Program-made: the position numbers and the translations under genes | Notes under the pieces: model-generated | What the model saw: the letters and a program-made list of their open reading frames with translations, nothing else | What the model was told of the DNA's origin: nothing | Database searches by the model: none | Shown: piece by piece, positions 46,979-55,825 of the stretch | How positions within the stretch are numbered: the stretch's first letter is position 1 | Layout of the letters: each line of letters begins with the position of its first letter | Source: Candidatus Mcinerneyibacteriota bacterium | GTDB lineage: Bacteria; Macinerneyibacteriota; Macinerneyibacteria; Macinerneyibacteriales; DSCS01 | Assembly (NCBI GenBank): GCA_016937175.1 | Contig: JAFGWL010000026.1 | Span: forward strand, 1 to 60,246 | DNA length: 60,246 bases | Direction: 5' to 3'

Positions 46979-49729
46979 CTAAAAAGGAAGAGAAGTCCCG
47001 ATCTCGAAGAAAGTTCCCTGGTTGTCCGGATCTTCCAGGTCCCAGGCATATCCGCCGCCCAGGGTCATAAAACCGGTATTGACCCGTCCCAGGATACCCG
47101 CAGTGGCCACAGATCCGTCAGCTTCAAGTCGTCCCTGATCGAAAAAAGCCGTATCGATAAAGAGAGCCCCTTCCACGAAGCTGTAATTGTAGCGGACTTC
47201 TGCGCTCAGGGCTCCGATAAGCCGGCTGGGGATATCAGCTTCCAGCCCCCGGATACTTACCCTCTTATCGTACCGGAACCCCGTAAAAGGCTCCTGAAAA
47301 GAGTGGTTTTCACTTCGGATACGGGGAAGGTCCTGAGGGGCCGGCTCACCCCATTGTTTGTGCACTTCTCCGTAAAGAAACAAGACAAAGGGTGAAAGTC
47401 GGCGTACAAGATAGGCATCACAATTCAAGTAAGTGGAGAGGTCCCTTTTCCCGGCAAAGGGAGCGGAAAAGGCGATTCCTCCGTGGATCCCCGTTTCATG
47501 ATAGGGAAAGATCAGGCGTGGATGGCTGTTGTGATAGATATAGGAAAAATAGAGATAGGGGTCACTGTAATCCCGGGGGATCTGATCCTCATCCCCGGCA
47601 AAAGAGTCCCCGTTGAGGATATCTGACTTCCTGTAGCCTCCCCCCGCTTCAAAGATATGCGTTATATACCGGTTGTGGGGATGATCCAAAGGAAGGGAAA
47701 GTGATAACCGGCCTCCGCTGATGCGCTGGCGGAGTTCTTCGGACAGATAGTCTTCGGTGCTGTCTCCGTGAGACCAGGCTGCAATATCGATATTGAAAAC
47801 GTTTCTCTTGTTGGAGTAGGCGATATTATAGAAGACATCTTCCCAGTTGGAATCATCTATCCCCGCAAATGCCTGGAGACTATGCCACCCCATGGGTTCT
47901 GAGAGGACTGTCATAAAACCCGGATAGATCTCTTCGTCCATATAGAAGGGAAGCAGGCTGATCAGGCGAAGGTTGCTGAAAGGGCGATAAGCCCCGTTAT
48001 AGACACCTTCGCCGTCGGCTTCCTGCGTCAGAGAAGCCCGGGGCTTGATCTTCATCCAGGCCGGTCGGGTCACATCCCGGGTCAAATCGGGATCTCTGTT
48101 GGGGTCGATAAGACAAGCGCTCATGGAAGAGCGCTCCTGGGATGTAATACAGATCAGGCCCTCCTCTGCCCACTGGACAGGCTTGAGGTATCCTCTCTGC
48201 CTTGTGACTTGCCGGAGAGAGGGTTCTTTTTTCTCCAGTCGGAAGAGCGATCCCCTCTCTCTGTCATCCATGCCGAAGATGACAGAATTCTCATCCGGGG
48301 ATATCACCGGAGAAAAAGGACGCCCTGACAAGGGGAAGAGCTCCGCTGTCTCTGAGGCTATATCGTACAGAAAGAGGTAAAACCTCTTTTCTGCAGGATG
48401 AAAGAGGGCCGCCGCCAGGGTCTTGCCCGACCCTGAAAGGTCATAGAGCTCTTCTCCTGAAAGAGGCGAAAAGAGAGTCTGTGCTTCGCCTCTCCCCTCT
48501 TTGCGGGCGATCAGAGCGGTGCCCTCTCCGGTATTCCGGAGATAGTATAGCGTCCCACTCAGAAAAACCGGGTCAAAAGCCCGCTCATGACGTGTAAGAG
48601 GCTCTTCTTTATGTCCCTTCTTCGGTAAAAAATAGATGTCGCTGTAGAGAGAGCCGTGTTTTCCACGGATGGTCTTTCCGTAGTAATATCCCTGATCTGC
48701 CGGAAAAGTCTTCCCGAAAAAGGATTTCTCTGTAATCGTCTTCACCTTCATGGCCTCCGGGTCGACCAGATACAGGGCCCGGACGGGTTCTTTGCTTTTC
48801 CGTATCCCGTCGATGATAAAGGAACCGTCCTCCTCTCTGCTGACCGCTGCCAGGACATCGAAAGCGGGAAGAGCCATAGGCTTTGAGATCGACGGAAGGC
48901 TTTCGAGCTGTTCACTCTTCTCCCGGTAATACTTTTCCATGGCCTTTCGCCACCTTTTCGTATAATCCTTGTAGGATTCACCAAAAGTCTCCTCAAACGC
49001 TTTTTTGAATATGAAAGTCTTGAAAAAATCTCTTCTTTTGAACAACACCCCGAATTCAGAAGCCTTCTCAGGGTGTTCGGCGTAGAGGTAGCGGATCTGA
49101 GAAAAACCCTTGGCATAGAGAAGGGGCCCGTCATCAGGCGTGATCCCCCATGTCTTCCAGGAGCCGTGCAGAGCGGCATTTTCCAGCCACCTCTCCCCCC
49201 TCATAAGTCCCCAGGGTTCCAAAGCGAAGAACTGGGCATACCCCTCATGGACCGTCAGGGGGACATCCAGGGAAGGGCCGAAAATATTTGTCCAGGACCG
49301 TGTGTTCTCAAAGATGAGGGCATGGACCATCTCATGAGCGATGACCTTTTCCAGCCATGGCTGGGCTCCTGTGAAATGGTCCAGGTAACGGGACGGTGTT
49401 ACCCAGACGAAAAAATATCCATAGGGCAGGGTAGCCCCGTTGGCGATATCATCCACATCGGAGATGAAGATGGGGTACTTCTTCTTAAAAGAGAGCCCCA
49501 GATTCTTCTGATGCATAGCATAGACCTGCTCGCTGATCCGGCCCGCCTGACGGGCCGCCTCTTCAAGGCCGTTGCTGTAGACGATCTTAAAGTTCGCCGT
49601 CTCATAGATACGCCAGGTGAGTTCGGGATGGTTCCGCTGGTTAAACAACGAAAACGTACCCAAGCTGAAGGCCGCGCCTCCTGCCGTCAAGAGGATGACC
49701 ATGAAGGAGAGGACTCTTTTCGCGACCAT
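46979..49729 (-). CDS. Secreted gluzincin peptidase-like / beta-propeller / outer-membrane barrel protein
   Basis: 916 residues in one chain. Signal peptide (1-22); a metallopeptidase domain (35-275) with 'HEMVH' (His132, Glu133, His136) and a downstream Glu162 in 'VHEGYAQFF', the ligand order of peptidase-MA-like gluzincins. Residues about 285-555 have TolB/WD40-like repeats ('PFSPVISPDENSVIFGMDDRERGSLFRLEK'). The C-terminal 300 residues alternate as membrane strands, contain an Omp85-like 'RGLEADIPSRLIGALSAEVRY' stretch and end in Phe. So the C-terminus is probably inserted in the outer membrane by BAM, with the enzyme in the periplasm or outside. Function unknown; an assembly or maturation protease is possible. 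Confidence 0.8.
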   Translation of the reverse strand: MVAKRVLSFMVILLTAGGAAFSLGTFSLFNQRNHPELTWRIYETANFKIVYSNGLEEAARQAGRISEQVYAMHQKNLGLSFKKKYPIFISDVDDIANGATLPYGYFFVWVTPSRYLDHFTGAQPWLEKVIAHEMVHALIFENTRSWTNIFGPSLDVPLTVHEGYAQFFALEPWGLMRGERWLENAALHGSWKTWGITPDDGPLLYAKGFSQIRYLYAEHPEKASEFGVLFKRRDFFKTFIFKKAFEETFGESYKDYTKRWRKAMEKYYREKSEQLESLPSISKPMALPAFDVLAAVSREEDGSFIIDGIRKSKEPVRALYLVDPEAMKVKTITEKSFFGKTFPADQGYYYGKTIRGKHGSLYSDIYFLPKKGHKEEPLTRHERAFDPVFLSGTLYYLRNTGEGTALIARKEGRGEAQTLFSPLSGEELYDLSGSGKTLAAALFHPAEKRFYLFLYDIASETAELFPLSGRPFSPVISPDENSVIFGMDDRERGSLFRLEKKEPSLRQVTRQRGYLKPVQWAEEGLICITSQERSSMSACLIDPNRDPDLTRDVTRPAWMKIKPRASLTQEADGEGVYNGAYRPFSNLRLISLLPFYMDEEIYPGFMTVLSEPMGWHSLQAFAGIDDSNWEDVFYNIAYSNKRNVFNIDIAAWSHGDSTEDYLSEELRQRISGGRLSLSLPLDHPHNRYITHIFEAGGGYRKSDILNGDSFAGDEDQIPRDYSDPYLYFSYIYHNSHPRLIFPYHETGIHGGIAFSAPFAGKRDLSTYLNCDAYLVRRLSPFVLFLYGEVHKQWGEPAPQDLPRIRSENHSFQEPFTGFRYDKRVSIRGLEADIPSRLIGALSAEVRYNYSFVEGALFIDTAFFDQGRLEADGSVATAGILGRVNTGFMTLGGGYAWDLEDPDNQGTFFEIGTSLPF

Positions 49730-49751
49730 AAGGCTCCCTTTCTGTTTTTTT

Positions 49752-51479
49752 TTAATATGCCTGCAGTTCGTTCAGGGCCTGCCGGGTAAAGCCCACGATC
49801 TCCCGGACATAGTCTCGGTTGAAATGGAACTGAAGTCCGGCCGTCTCATAAAGTTTTTCCACCGGACAGGAATACCCCAGGGCGAGAAAAGCGTCATACT
49901 CTTTAAGCGTCGCTTCTTTTCCCTTTGTCTTATAATTCCTGTAGAGCGCCAGGGCTCCCAGCTGGGCCATTCCGTATTCGATATAATAAAAGGGAGCCTC
50001 AAAGATATGAAGCTGATACATCCAGCTGACGATCTTCTCCTTTTCCAACCCGCTCCAGTCGACCCCGGGGTTGAAGCGCTCCATAAGGCCGGCGAAATAG
50101 GCGTCCCTCTCCTCTGCTGTATGGCCCGGATGAGTGTAGATCCATTGCTGGAAGGCATCCACGATCATACACCAGGGGAGAAACTTCAATGCTCCTTCCA
50201 GCTGATCGCGCCTGGCTTTGTTCAAGTCAGAGGGATCACTATAGAAATGTCCCCAATAATCCATGGTCAAAAATTCCATTCCCATGGAGGCCAGTTCTGC
50301 CACTTCGCTGGGTGTATGAAGATAGGGGGTAATAGTAATATCCCTTGTGGCAAACGTGTGCATGGCATGGCCCGATTCATGAAGAAGGGTCACTACATCC
50401 CTGTGAAGCCCCACGGCGTTCATAAAGATAAAGGGGGCCTTTGTCTCAGCCAGAGGATAATTATACCCTCCCGGAGCTTTACCTTTTCTGTTCTCCAGGT
50501 CGAGAAGGCCGCTGTTTTTCATCATCTCCAGTTGAGCAGCATACCCTTCTTTCACATCTTTCAGAATGCGGATGGCTCCGTTGATGAGCTCTTCCGAATC
50601 CCCGAAGGGTTTCAGAGTCTTGCCGTCCAGGTCGACTGCTGTATCCCAGGGACGGACAGATTCCACTTCCAGAGCCTCGCGGCGTTCTTGGTTGAGTTCC
50701 CTTAAAAAAGGGATGACCTCGTGTTCCACAGCATCGTGAAACGCCATGATATCTTCAGGTGTATAGGAAAAACGCCCCAGCTCACGATGTTTATAATCCC
50801 GGTAGTTTTCAAAACCGGCGTTATGAGCCTGCCTGATCCGGACTTCTTTGAGCTGGTCGAAGAGGTTGTCTAATTCCTCCTTTGCCGAACCCAGAGTCTC
50901 CATCCTCAGCCGCCAGGCTTTTTCACGGGTCTTCCTGTCTGGGTCCTTAAGATAGACACCCAGCTGGGAGAGGGTCTTCTCTTCGCCGTCGAAGGAAGCG
51001 GTAAGCCTGGAGTTGATTGCTCCGTATTTGGTGGAGAGTCCCGATTCCTTCACCTGAAGGGGAATGTTCTCTTCACGGTAGAGCTCCATATCATTGGCGA
51101 TGATCCTTTGAAGATGTCCGAACTTTTCCTGAGGAAGGCTTCTGAAATGCTTGTTGTCGTAGATCTTCTTTTTAAACTCAAAATCATAAGGCTTCATCTG
51201 CGAGACGACAGAGGCGTAGAAAGTATGAAAAGCCTTCCCCTTCTCTTCATTGTCGGCAAAGCGCGTCATATCTATATAGCGCCGGGCTGCCTCTTCATGG
51301 ACGATATTCTCCAGTTCTCCGTATTTTTCGATAAATCCCAGGAGCTCCTTCTCAGAGTTCAGAGACTCCTCCTTCATCGCCTCGAGCAAAGGCTTCACTT
51401 CATCCCAGGAAGAGATGTCCAGGGTTTCGCTGAAATAAGAGCGTTGGGGTTTTTTTATTTTTTTATCGGTGACGATCAT
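49752..51479 (-). CDS. pepF: M3 family oligoendopeptidase
   Basis: 575 residues, the standard PepF length. Zinc motif 'HESGHAMHTF' with Glu ligand region 'PSEVAELASMGMEFL' downstream, and the substrate-binding 'YIEYGMAQLGALALYRNY' near the C-terminus. It is a cytosolic oligopeptide-cutting enzyme. It lies 3 bases after serS and 22 bases before the barrel metallopeptidase; with pepD it suggests peptide use. Gene symbol is by family resemblance. Confidence 0.92.
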   Translation of the reverse strand: MIVTDKKIKKPQRSYFSETLDISSWDEVKPLLEAMKEESLNSEKELLGFIEKYGELENIVHEEAARRYIDMTRFADNEEKGKAFHTFYASVVSQMKPYDFEFKKKIYDNKHFRSLPQEKFGHLQRIIANDMELYREENIPLQVKESGLSTKYGAINSRLTASFDGEEKTLSQLGVYLKDPDRKTREKAWRLRMETLGSAKEELDNLFDQLKEVRIRQAHNAGFENYRDYKHRELGRFSYTPEDIMAFHDAVEHEVIPFLRELNQERREALEVESVRPWDTAVDLDGKTLKPFGDSEELINGAIRILKDVKEGYAAQLEMMKNSGLLDLENRKGKAPGGYNYPLAETKAPFIFMNAVGLHRDVVTLLHESGHAMHTFATRDITITPYLHTPSEVAELASMGMEFLTMDYWGHFYSDPSDLNKARRDQLEGALKFLPWCMIVDAFQQWIYTHPGHTAEERDAYFAGLMERFNPGVDWSGLEKEKIVSWMYQLHIFEAPFYYIEYGMAQLGALALYRNYKTKGKEATLKEYDAFLALGYSCPVEKLYETAGLQFHFNRDYVREIVGFTRQALNELQAY

Positions 51480-51482
51480 GAT

Positions 51483-52769
51483 TCATTCCTTTCCTTTGAG
51501 AATGCTTTTGGTTCCGTTCATATAAGGCTGCAGGACTTCAGGTATACTCACAGACCCATCGGCTTCCTGATAGTTCTCTACAAGGGCTATTAGAAGGCGG
51601 CCCACAGCCAGAGCTGATCCGTTGAGGGTATGGACAAATTCATTTTTCCCCGATTCATTCTTAAAACGGATCCCGGCACGCCGGGCCTGGAAATCTTCAA
51701 AATTCGTGCAGGAGGAGACTTCCCTGTAACGCCCCTGGGACGGGATCCATGCTTCAATATCATAGGTCTTGGCTGAGGAAAAGCTCATATCTCCGGTGCA
51801 GAGAAGAAGGACCTGGTAGGGGATCTTCAAAGCTTCCAGGACAGCTTCGGCGTCACTGACCAGAGACTCAAGCTCCCGGTAGGAATTCTCAGGACGGACG
51901 AATTTGACCAGCTCGACTTTGTGGAACTGATGCTGCCGCAGGATTCCCCGGACGTCCTTGCCGTGAGAAAATTTCTCCCTTCGGAAACATGGTGTATGCG
52001 AGGTCACTTTGACCGGCAGAGAATCAAGAGGAAGGATCTCCCCGGCAAAAAGGTTAGTCAGAGGGACTTCTGCCGTAGGGATGAGGAAGAGGTCGTCTTC
52101 TTCGAGCCGGTAGAGGTCCTCTTCGAATTTAGGCAGCTGTCCGGTCCCTGTCATGGCATCACGGTTGACCATAAAAGGGACACTGTATTCCACATACCCG
52201 TGCTGCCGGGTGTGAAGATCAAGCATGAAATTAATCAGCGCCCTCTCCAGCAAAGCCAGTTCATGGCGTTTGTAGTGAAAACGGGCCTGGGCGACTTTGG
52301 CCCCTCTCTCAAGGTCAAGGCTTGAATCCTTTTCTCCGAGAGAGACATGGTCCTGAACAGGAAAATCGAATTTCCGCACCTCGCCCCGGTCCCTTACTAC
52401 CAGGTTCTCCTCTTCCCCTTTTCCGTCGGGGACAGAGGGGTCGGGGATATTGGGCAAAGAAAGGAGTATGGTATTCATCTCCTCTTCCATTCGGGCGATG
52501 AGAGCATCCTTTTCCTTTATGGTGTCACCGATCCCGCTGACCTGACTCATGATCGCGTCTGTCTCTTTTCCCTCTTTTTTGAGTTGGCCGATCTTCCTGG
52601 ATGCTTCATTACGCTCACGTTTAAGCTCTTCTGTGGCGGTGATGGCGTCGCGCCTTTCTCTATCCAGCTCGATCAGTTTACGGATCTGAGGAGTAAAGTC
52701 TTCGTTTTTCCTTTTAAGCCCGTCTATGACTGCCTCGGGCTCTTTGACAATTCTTTTGATATCAATCAT
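51483..52769 (-). CDS. serS: Serine-tRNA ligase
   Basis: 428 residues: N-terminal coiled-coil arm (about 25-105, 'LDRERRDAITATEELKRERNEASRKI') and the class II catalytic core. Motif 2 is 'CFRREKFSHGKDVRGILRQHQFHKVELVKF'-like (read at about 270-300), and motif 3 is 'LAVGRLLIALVENYQ' with 'IPEVLQPYM'. It charges tRNA-Ser. AGGAGGA precedes the ATG. No T-box leader fits in the 131-base divergent region. First gene of the operon that ends in clpC. Confidence 0.97.
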   Translation of the reverse strand: MIDIKRIVKEPEAVIDGLKRKNEDFTPQIRKLIELDRERRDAITATEELKRERNEASRKIGQLKKEGKETDAIMSQVSGIGDTIKEKDALIARMEEEMNTILLSLPNIPDPSVPDGKGEEENLVVRDRGEVRKFDFPVQDHVSLGEKDSSLDLERGAKVAQARFHYKRHELALLERALINFMLDLHTRQHGYVEYSVPFMVNRDAMTGTGQLPKFEEDLYRLEEDDLFLIPTAEVPLTNLFAGEILPLDSLPVKVTSHTPCFRREKFSHGKDVRGILRQHQFHKVELVKFVRPENSYRELESLVSDAEAVLEALKIPYQVLLLCTGDMSFSSAKTYDIEAWIPSQGRYREVSSCTNFEDFQARRAGIRFKNESGKNEFVHTLNGSALAVGRLLIALVENYQEADGSVSIPEVLQPYMNGTKSILKGKE

Positions 52770-52842
52770 AATATTAATCCTCCTCCTGTTCTTTTATCAT
52801 AAAAACCCCCTTTGAGCAAGGAGAAAGAAAAGCGTAATTTAC

Positions 52843-52870
52843 TTGATTTTTTATAATTTCGCTTTATAAT
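52843..52870 (+). promoter_or_regulatory. Promoter of the small outer-membrane barrel gene
   Basis: TTGATT (52843-52848), 16-base spacer, perfect TATAAT (52865-52870), 31 bases before the ATG at 52902; AAGGAGG ribosome site between. Confidence 0.75.
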
Positions 52871-52901
52871 AACTAGAATTGGTAAAGCCAAGGAGGTTGT
52901 T

Positions 52902-53390
52902 ATGAAAAAGTGGTTTATTGTGGCAGTCATTCTACTTTGCGGGGCCGGCATGGCCCGGGGAGCGTCTAATCTGGCTCTTTCCCGCGCCTCAGTCAAAGCC
53001 GGGTATAATTTCGATTTCGAGCAGCTCGTCATCGGTGCCGATTTAAATATGGGGACCCTGGCCAGAGACCTCTACCTCGTCCCCCAGCTTGAGTTCTCTC
53101 TCGGCGGCGACTACAGTGTCTTTTCCATCGACGGGACCCTTCAGTACTATTTCCCTACGACGGGCACTATTCGTCCCTACGCGGGGGGCGGATTGGGTTT
53201 CCGGACGGTCAGCTGGGATTTCGGCAACGGGCTGGACGGTTCAGATACCGATTTTGTCCTGTGTGCCCTGGGCGGTGCCGATTTTGATATCGGCAATCCC
53301 CGCATGCATCTTTTTACCGATCTGAAGATCCGTTTCATGGGCTGGGGCTCCGATATGGGCCTTTGGGTCGGGCTCTCTTTCGCCCTGTAG
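52902..53390 (+). CDS. Small outer-membrane beta-barrel protein
   Basis: 162 residues with signal peptide (cut after about 'ARGA', residue 21). The rest shows alternating strands typical of an eight-stranded barrel, with 'PYAGGGLGFRTVSW' and 'LGGADFDIG' and a short hydrophobic end 'GLWVGLSFAL'. It resembles OprF/OmpA-type or surface antigen barrels but has no peptidoglycan-binding part. A strong single-gene promoter and a terminator fit an abundant porin-like envelope protein. Function unknown. Confidence 0.78.
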   Translation: MKKWFIVAVILLCGAGMARGASNLALSRASVKAGYNFDFEQLVIGADLNMGTLARDLYLVPQLEFSLGGDYSVFSIDGTLQYYFPTTGTIRPYAGGGLGFRTVSWDFGNGLDGSDTDFVLCALGGADFDIGNPRMHLFTDLKIRFMGWGSDMGLWVGLSFAL

Positions 53391-53402
53391 AAAATCTTTG
53401 AC

Positions 53403-53430
53403 TTGAGAGAGGGGAGTGCCCCTCTCTCAA
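53403..53430. terminator. Bidirectional terminator overlapping the gpmI stop
   Basis: Perfect 12-base stem (TTGAGAGAGGGG, 53403-53414; loop AGTG; complementary arm 53419-53430). The gpmI stop codon (53427-53429) lies inside the stem. The plus-strand tail is CTCTTTTC; the minus side has AAAGATTTTC. Confidence 0.8.
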
Positions 53431-54995
53431 CTCTTTTCAATAAGGTTTTGACCGTTCATCTCCGGCGGGATTTCAAGTCCCATTATCGTCAGAAGTGTCG
53501 GAGCCAGGTCGGCAAGCTTTCCTCCCTCTTTCAGACGTATCTTCCCTTTCTGAAGACCTTCACGCCGTGAGATGAGACTGAGCCAGACGGGATTTGTCGT
53601 ATGGGCGGTCTGGGCTTCTCCAGTCTCGGGGTCGACCATCTGTTCAGCATTTCCGTGATCCGCAGTCAGAAGGACCACACCGTCTTTTTCCAGAGCTTTT
53701 TGAACCACCTGCCCCACAGCCTCATCCACCACATGACAGGCTTTCACAGCAGCTTCGAAGACCCCGGTGTGTCCCACCATATCGGGATTGGCATAATTGA
53801 GGATGATCACATCGAAAGCCTCCCTTTCCAGAGCTTCCAGGACTTTTCGGGTCACTTCTGGAGCTGACATCTCCGGCTGAAGGTCATAAGTAGACACTTT
53901 CGGCGAGTCCACAAGGATCCGCTTTTCCCCGGGAAAGACGATATCCTGCTGTCCGTTAAAGAAAAAGGTCACATGAGCATATTTTTCTGTCTCAGCAATA
54001 CGAAGTTGTGTCTTTCCTGCCTGAGAAAGGACCTCCCCCAGGAGATGGTCCATCTTAATGAGAGGAAACGCCACAGCTACCCCGGCCCGTTCAGAATTTG
54101 TCATCCCCTCATAGTATTCTGTCGTGGCCAGAAAAAAAAGCTTTTTGAAATCAAGAACAGGAAAAGCATCAAAGGTGTCCTCAATAAATGCTTTTGTGAT
54201 CTCCCTGGCCCGGTCAAAACGATAATTGAAAAAGACAATCCCGTCTCCATCCCCTACGGGGATAAAATCCTTTAATATACGGGGTGTGATGAATTCATCG
54301 GTCTCCCCCTCCTCATAAGCGTCGGCTATGGCAGCTGCCGCTGAGTCATAGGGCCCTTTGCGGCTTTCCCCGCGGGCAAGAAGGTCATAAAACAGCCTGA
54401 CCCGTTCCCAACGGTTATCCCGGTCCATGGCATAGTAGCGGCCGGTGACTGAAGCGATGAATCCCAGCTGCTCCCTGTCTATGGACTCTTCCAGAGGAGT
54501 GATATAATCCATGGCCGACTGCGGCGGGGTGTCTCGCCCGTCAGTGATTACATGGACAGCGATCCGGGAGGCTTCGATCCCCTTCTGTCGGAACGCGCGA
54601 AGGTAGGCGAGGAGATGATCCGAATGAGCATGGACCCCCTGGTCCTGGACCAATCCGAAGATGTGTACCTTCCCGCCGGACGCAGCCACATGGGCGCCCA
54701 AACGGTCAAGAGCAGGGTTCTCCGGGAAGTTTCCTTCCCTGATCGATTTATTGATACGGACAAGATTCTGATAAACCACCCGGCCGGCCCCCATATTCAG
54801 ATGCCCTACTTCTGAAGAGCCTTGATAACCTTCAGGGAGGCCCACCGCGTTCCCCGAAGTATCGATCAGGGCAGCAGGATACTCCTTAATAAAGCGTTCA
54901 TGGAAACGGGGATGGCATTGGGCTATGGCATTGTCTTTTGCCGAAGGGTTGTGTCCCCACCCATCCCTGATAATAAGCATATATGGTTTTTTCAT
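53427..54995 (-). CDS. gpmI: 2,3-bisphosphoglycerate-independent phosphoglycerate mutase
   Basis: 522 residues, alkaline-phosphatase fold. 'LIIRDGWGHNP' with the metal Asp, the phosphorylated Ser in 'GSSEVGHLNMGAGRVVYQ', 'HAHSDHLLAY', 'HVITDGRDTPPQSA' and the metal-binding 'YANPDMVGHTG' and 'LTADHGNAEQM' are all present. It interconverts 3- and 2-phosphoglycerate using manganese. It is monocistronic with its own promoter and terminator, apart from gapA-pgk. Confidence 0.97.
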   Translation of the reverse strand: MKKPYMLIIRDGWGHNPSAKDNAIAQCHPRFHERFIKEYPAALIDTSGNAVGLPEGYQGSSEVGHLNMGAGRVVYQNLVRINKSIREGNFPENPALDRLGAHVAASGGKVHIFGLVQDQGVHAHSDHLLAYLRAFRQKGIEASRIAVHVITDGRDTPPQSAMDYITPLEESIDREQLGFIASVTGRYYAMDRDNRWERVRLFYDLLARGESRKGPYDSAAAAIADAYEEGETDEFITPRILKDFIPVGDGDGIVFFNYRFDRAREITKAFIEDTFDAFPVLDFKKLFFLATTEYYEGMTNSERAGVAVAFPLIKMDHLLGEVLSQAGKTQLRIAETEKYAHVTFFFNGQQDIVFPGEKRILVDSPKVSTYDLQPEMSAPEVTRKVLEALEREAFDVIILNYANPDMVGHTGVFEAAVKACHVVDEAVGQVVQKALEKDGVVLLTADHGNAEQMVDPETGEAQTAHTTNPVWLSLISRREGLQKGKIRLKEGGKLADLAPTLLTIMGLEIPPEMNGQNLIEKS

Positions 54996-55015
54996 ATCCC
55001 TTCCTTTCGCCCTGT

Positions 55016-55044
55016 ATTATAGAGGATAAGAAGGGGGACGGCAA
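55016..55044 (-). promoter_or_regulatory. gpmI promoter
   Basis: Minus-strand TTGCCG (55039-55044), 17-base spacer, perfect TATAAT (55016-55021), 20 bases before the ATG at 54995. Confidence 0.6.
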
Positions 55045-55069
55045 GGGAGTGTGGCAAAGAGAAAAAAAT

Positions 55070-55822
55070 CTACAATTCCCTGATATCCAGTATTTCCCCG
55101 TCAGGGAAAAAATCGAGGAAGAGGATCTCCTTGATCTTTTCAGCTACTTCCTCAGGTTTTTTGAGAGCCCCTGACTTATGAAATTCGATGAACTTTCCCA
55201 CATAGATGAAATTCTCACGGGGTTGTTTTCTGATATGCTGCTGCATATCCGTATCGACGATTCCCGGAGAAAGGCTCAGTATCTTGACCCGCTCTGCTTC
55301 TTTACGCTCTTTCTGCTCTTCGGCAAAGACGCGGCTGGCCATATCAAGCCCGGCTTTGGAGGAACAGTAGGAAGACCAACCGTAATAGGGATGTTTCCCC
55401 GCTCCCGATGAGATATTCAGGATCCTTTTTTCACAATCCAGGATCTGAGATTGCCGGACAAATTCATTCATCAGGATGAGGGGTGCTGAAAGGTTGACAT
55501 TGACGGCGTTTCCGATCTTCTCCGACTCGATCTTTCCAAGAGGGCCCACAGGAGAGAGAACCGCAGCATTGTTGATCAATCCCACAAACTCCGGCTCTTC
55601 AATATGGGAAAAAATCGTCTCCATCAATCCCGGGAGTCCCTCGAGCCTCGAGAGGTCGTATGGATAAGTGACGATCCCCCCCACTTTCTCCTCGATCTCT
55701 TCAGCCAGGTCGTCCAGACGTGTCCTGGCGATACAGTGGAGGACAAAGTTCCCGTAGGCCAGAGAGTGGACAAGGGCCCGGCCCACACCGCGGGAAGCTC
55801 CGGTGATAATGACATGCTTCAT
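55070..55822 (-). CDS. Short-chain dehydrogenase/reductase (benzil/sepiapterin reductase-like)
   Basis: 250 residues: N-terminal cofactor loop 'ITGASRGVGRAL', 'LINNAAVLSP', catalytic Ser in 'ILNISSGAGKHPY', and Tyr/Lys in 'YCSSKAGLDM' (YxxxK). The C-terminal 'KSGALKKPEEVAEKI' with 'DGEILDI' matches the YueD-like benzil reductase/sepiapterin reductase group. NADPH is the likely cofactor (Arg in 'ARTRLDD'). Third gene of the acyP-sigma operon, 3 bases after the sigma gene. Confidence 0.88.
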   Translation of the reverse strand: MKHVIITGASRGVGRALVHSLAYGNFVLHCIARTRLDDLAEEIEEKVGGIVTYPYDLSRLEGLPGLMETIFSHIEEPEFVGLINNAAVLSPVGPLGKIESEKIGNAVNVNLSAPLILMNEFVRQSQILDCEKRILNISSGAGKHPYYGWSSYCSSKAGLDMASRVFAEEQKERKEAERVKILSLSPGIVDTDMQQHIRKQPRENFIYVGKFIEFHKSGALKKPEEVAEKIKEILFLDFFPDGEILDIREL

Positions 55823-55825
55823 ACT

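Noticed and set aside
52770-52901. T-box leader for serS
   Set aside because: The divergent region is 131 bases, has no GGGTGGNACCGCG-like sequence and no terminator hairpin on the minus strand.
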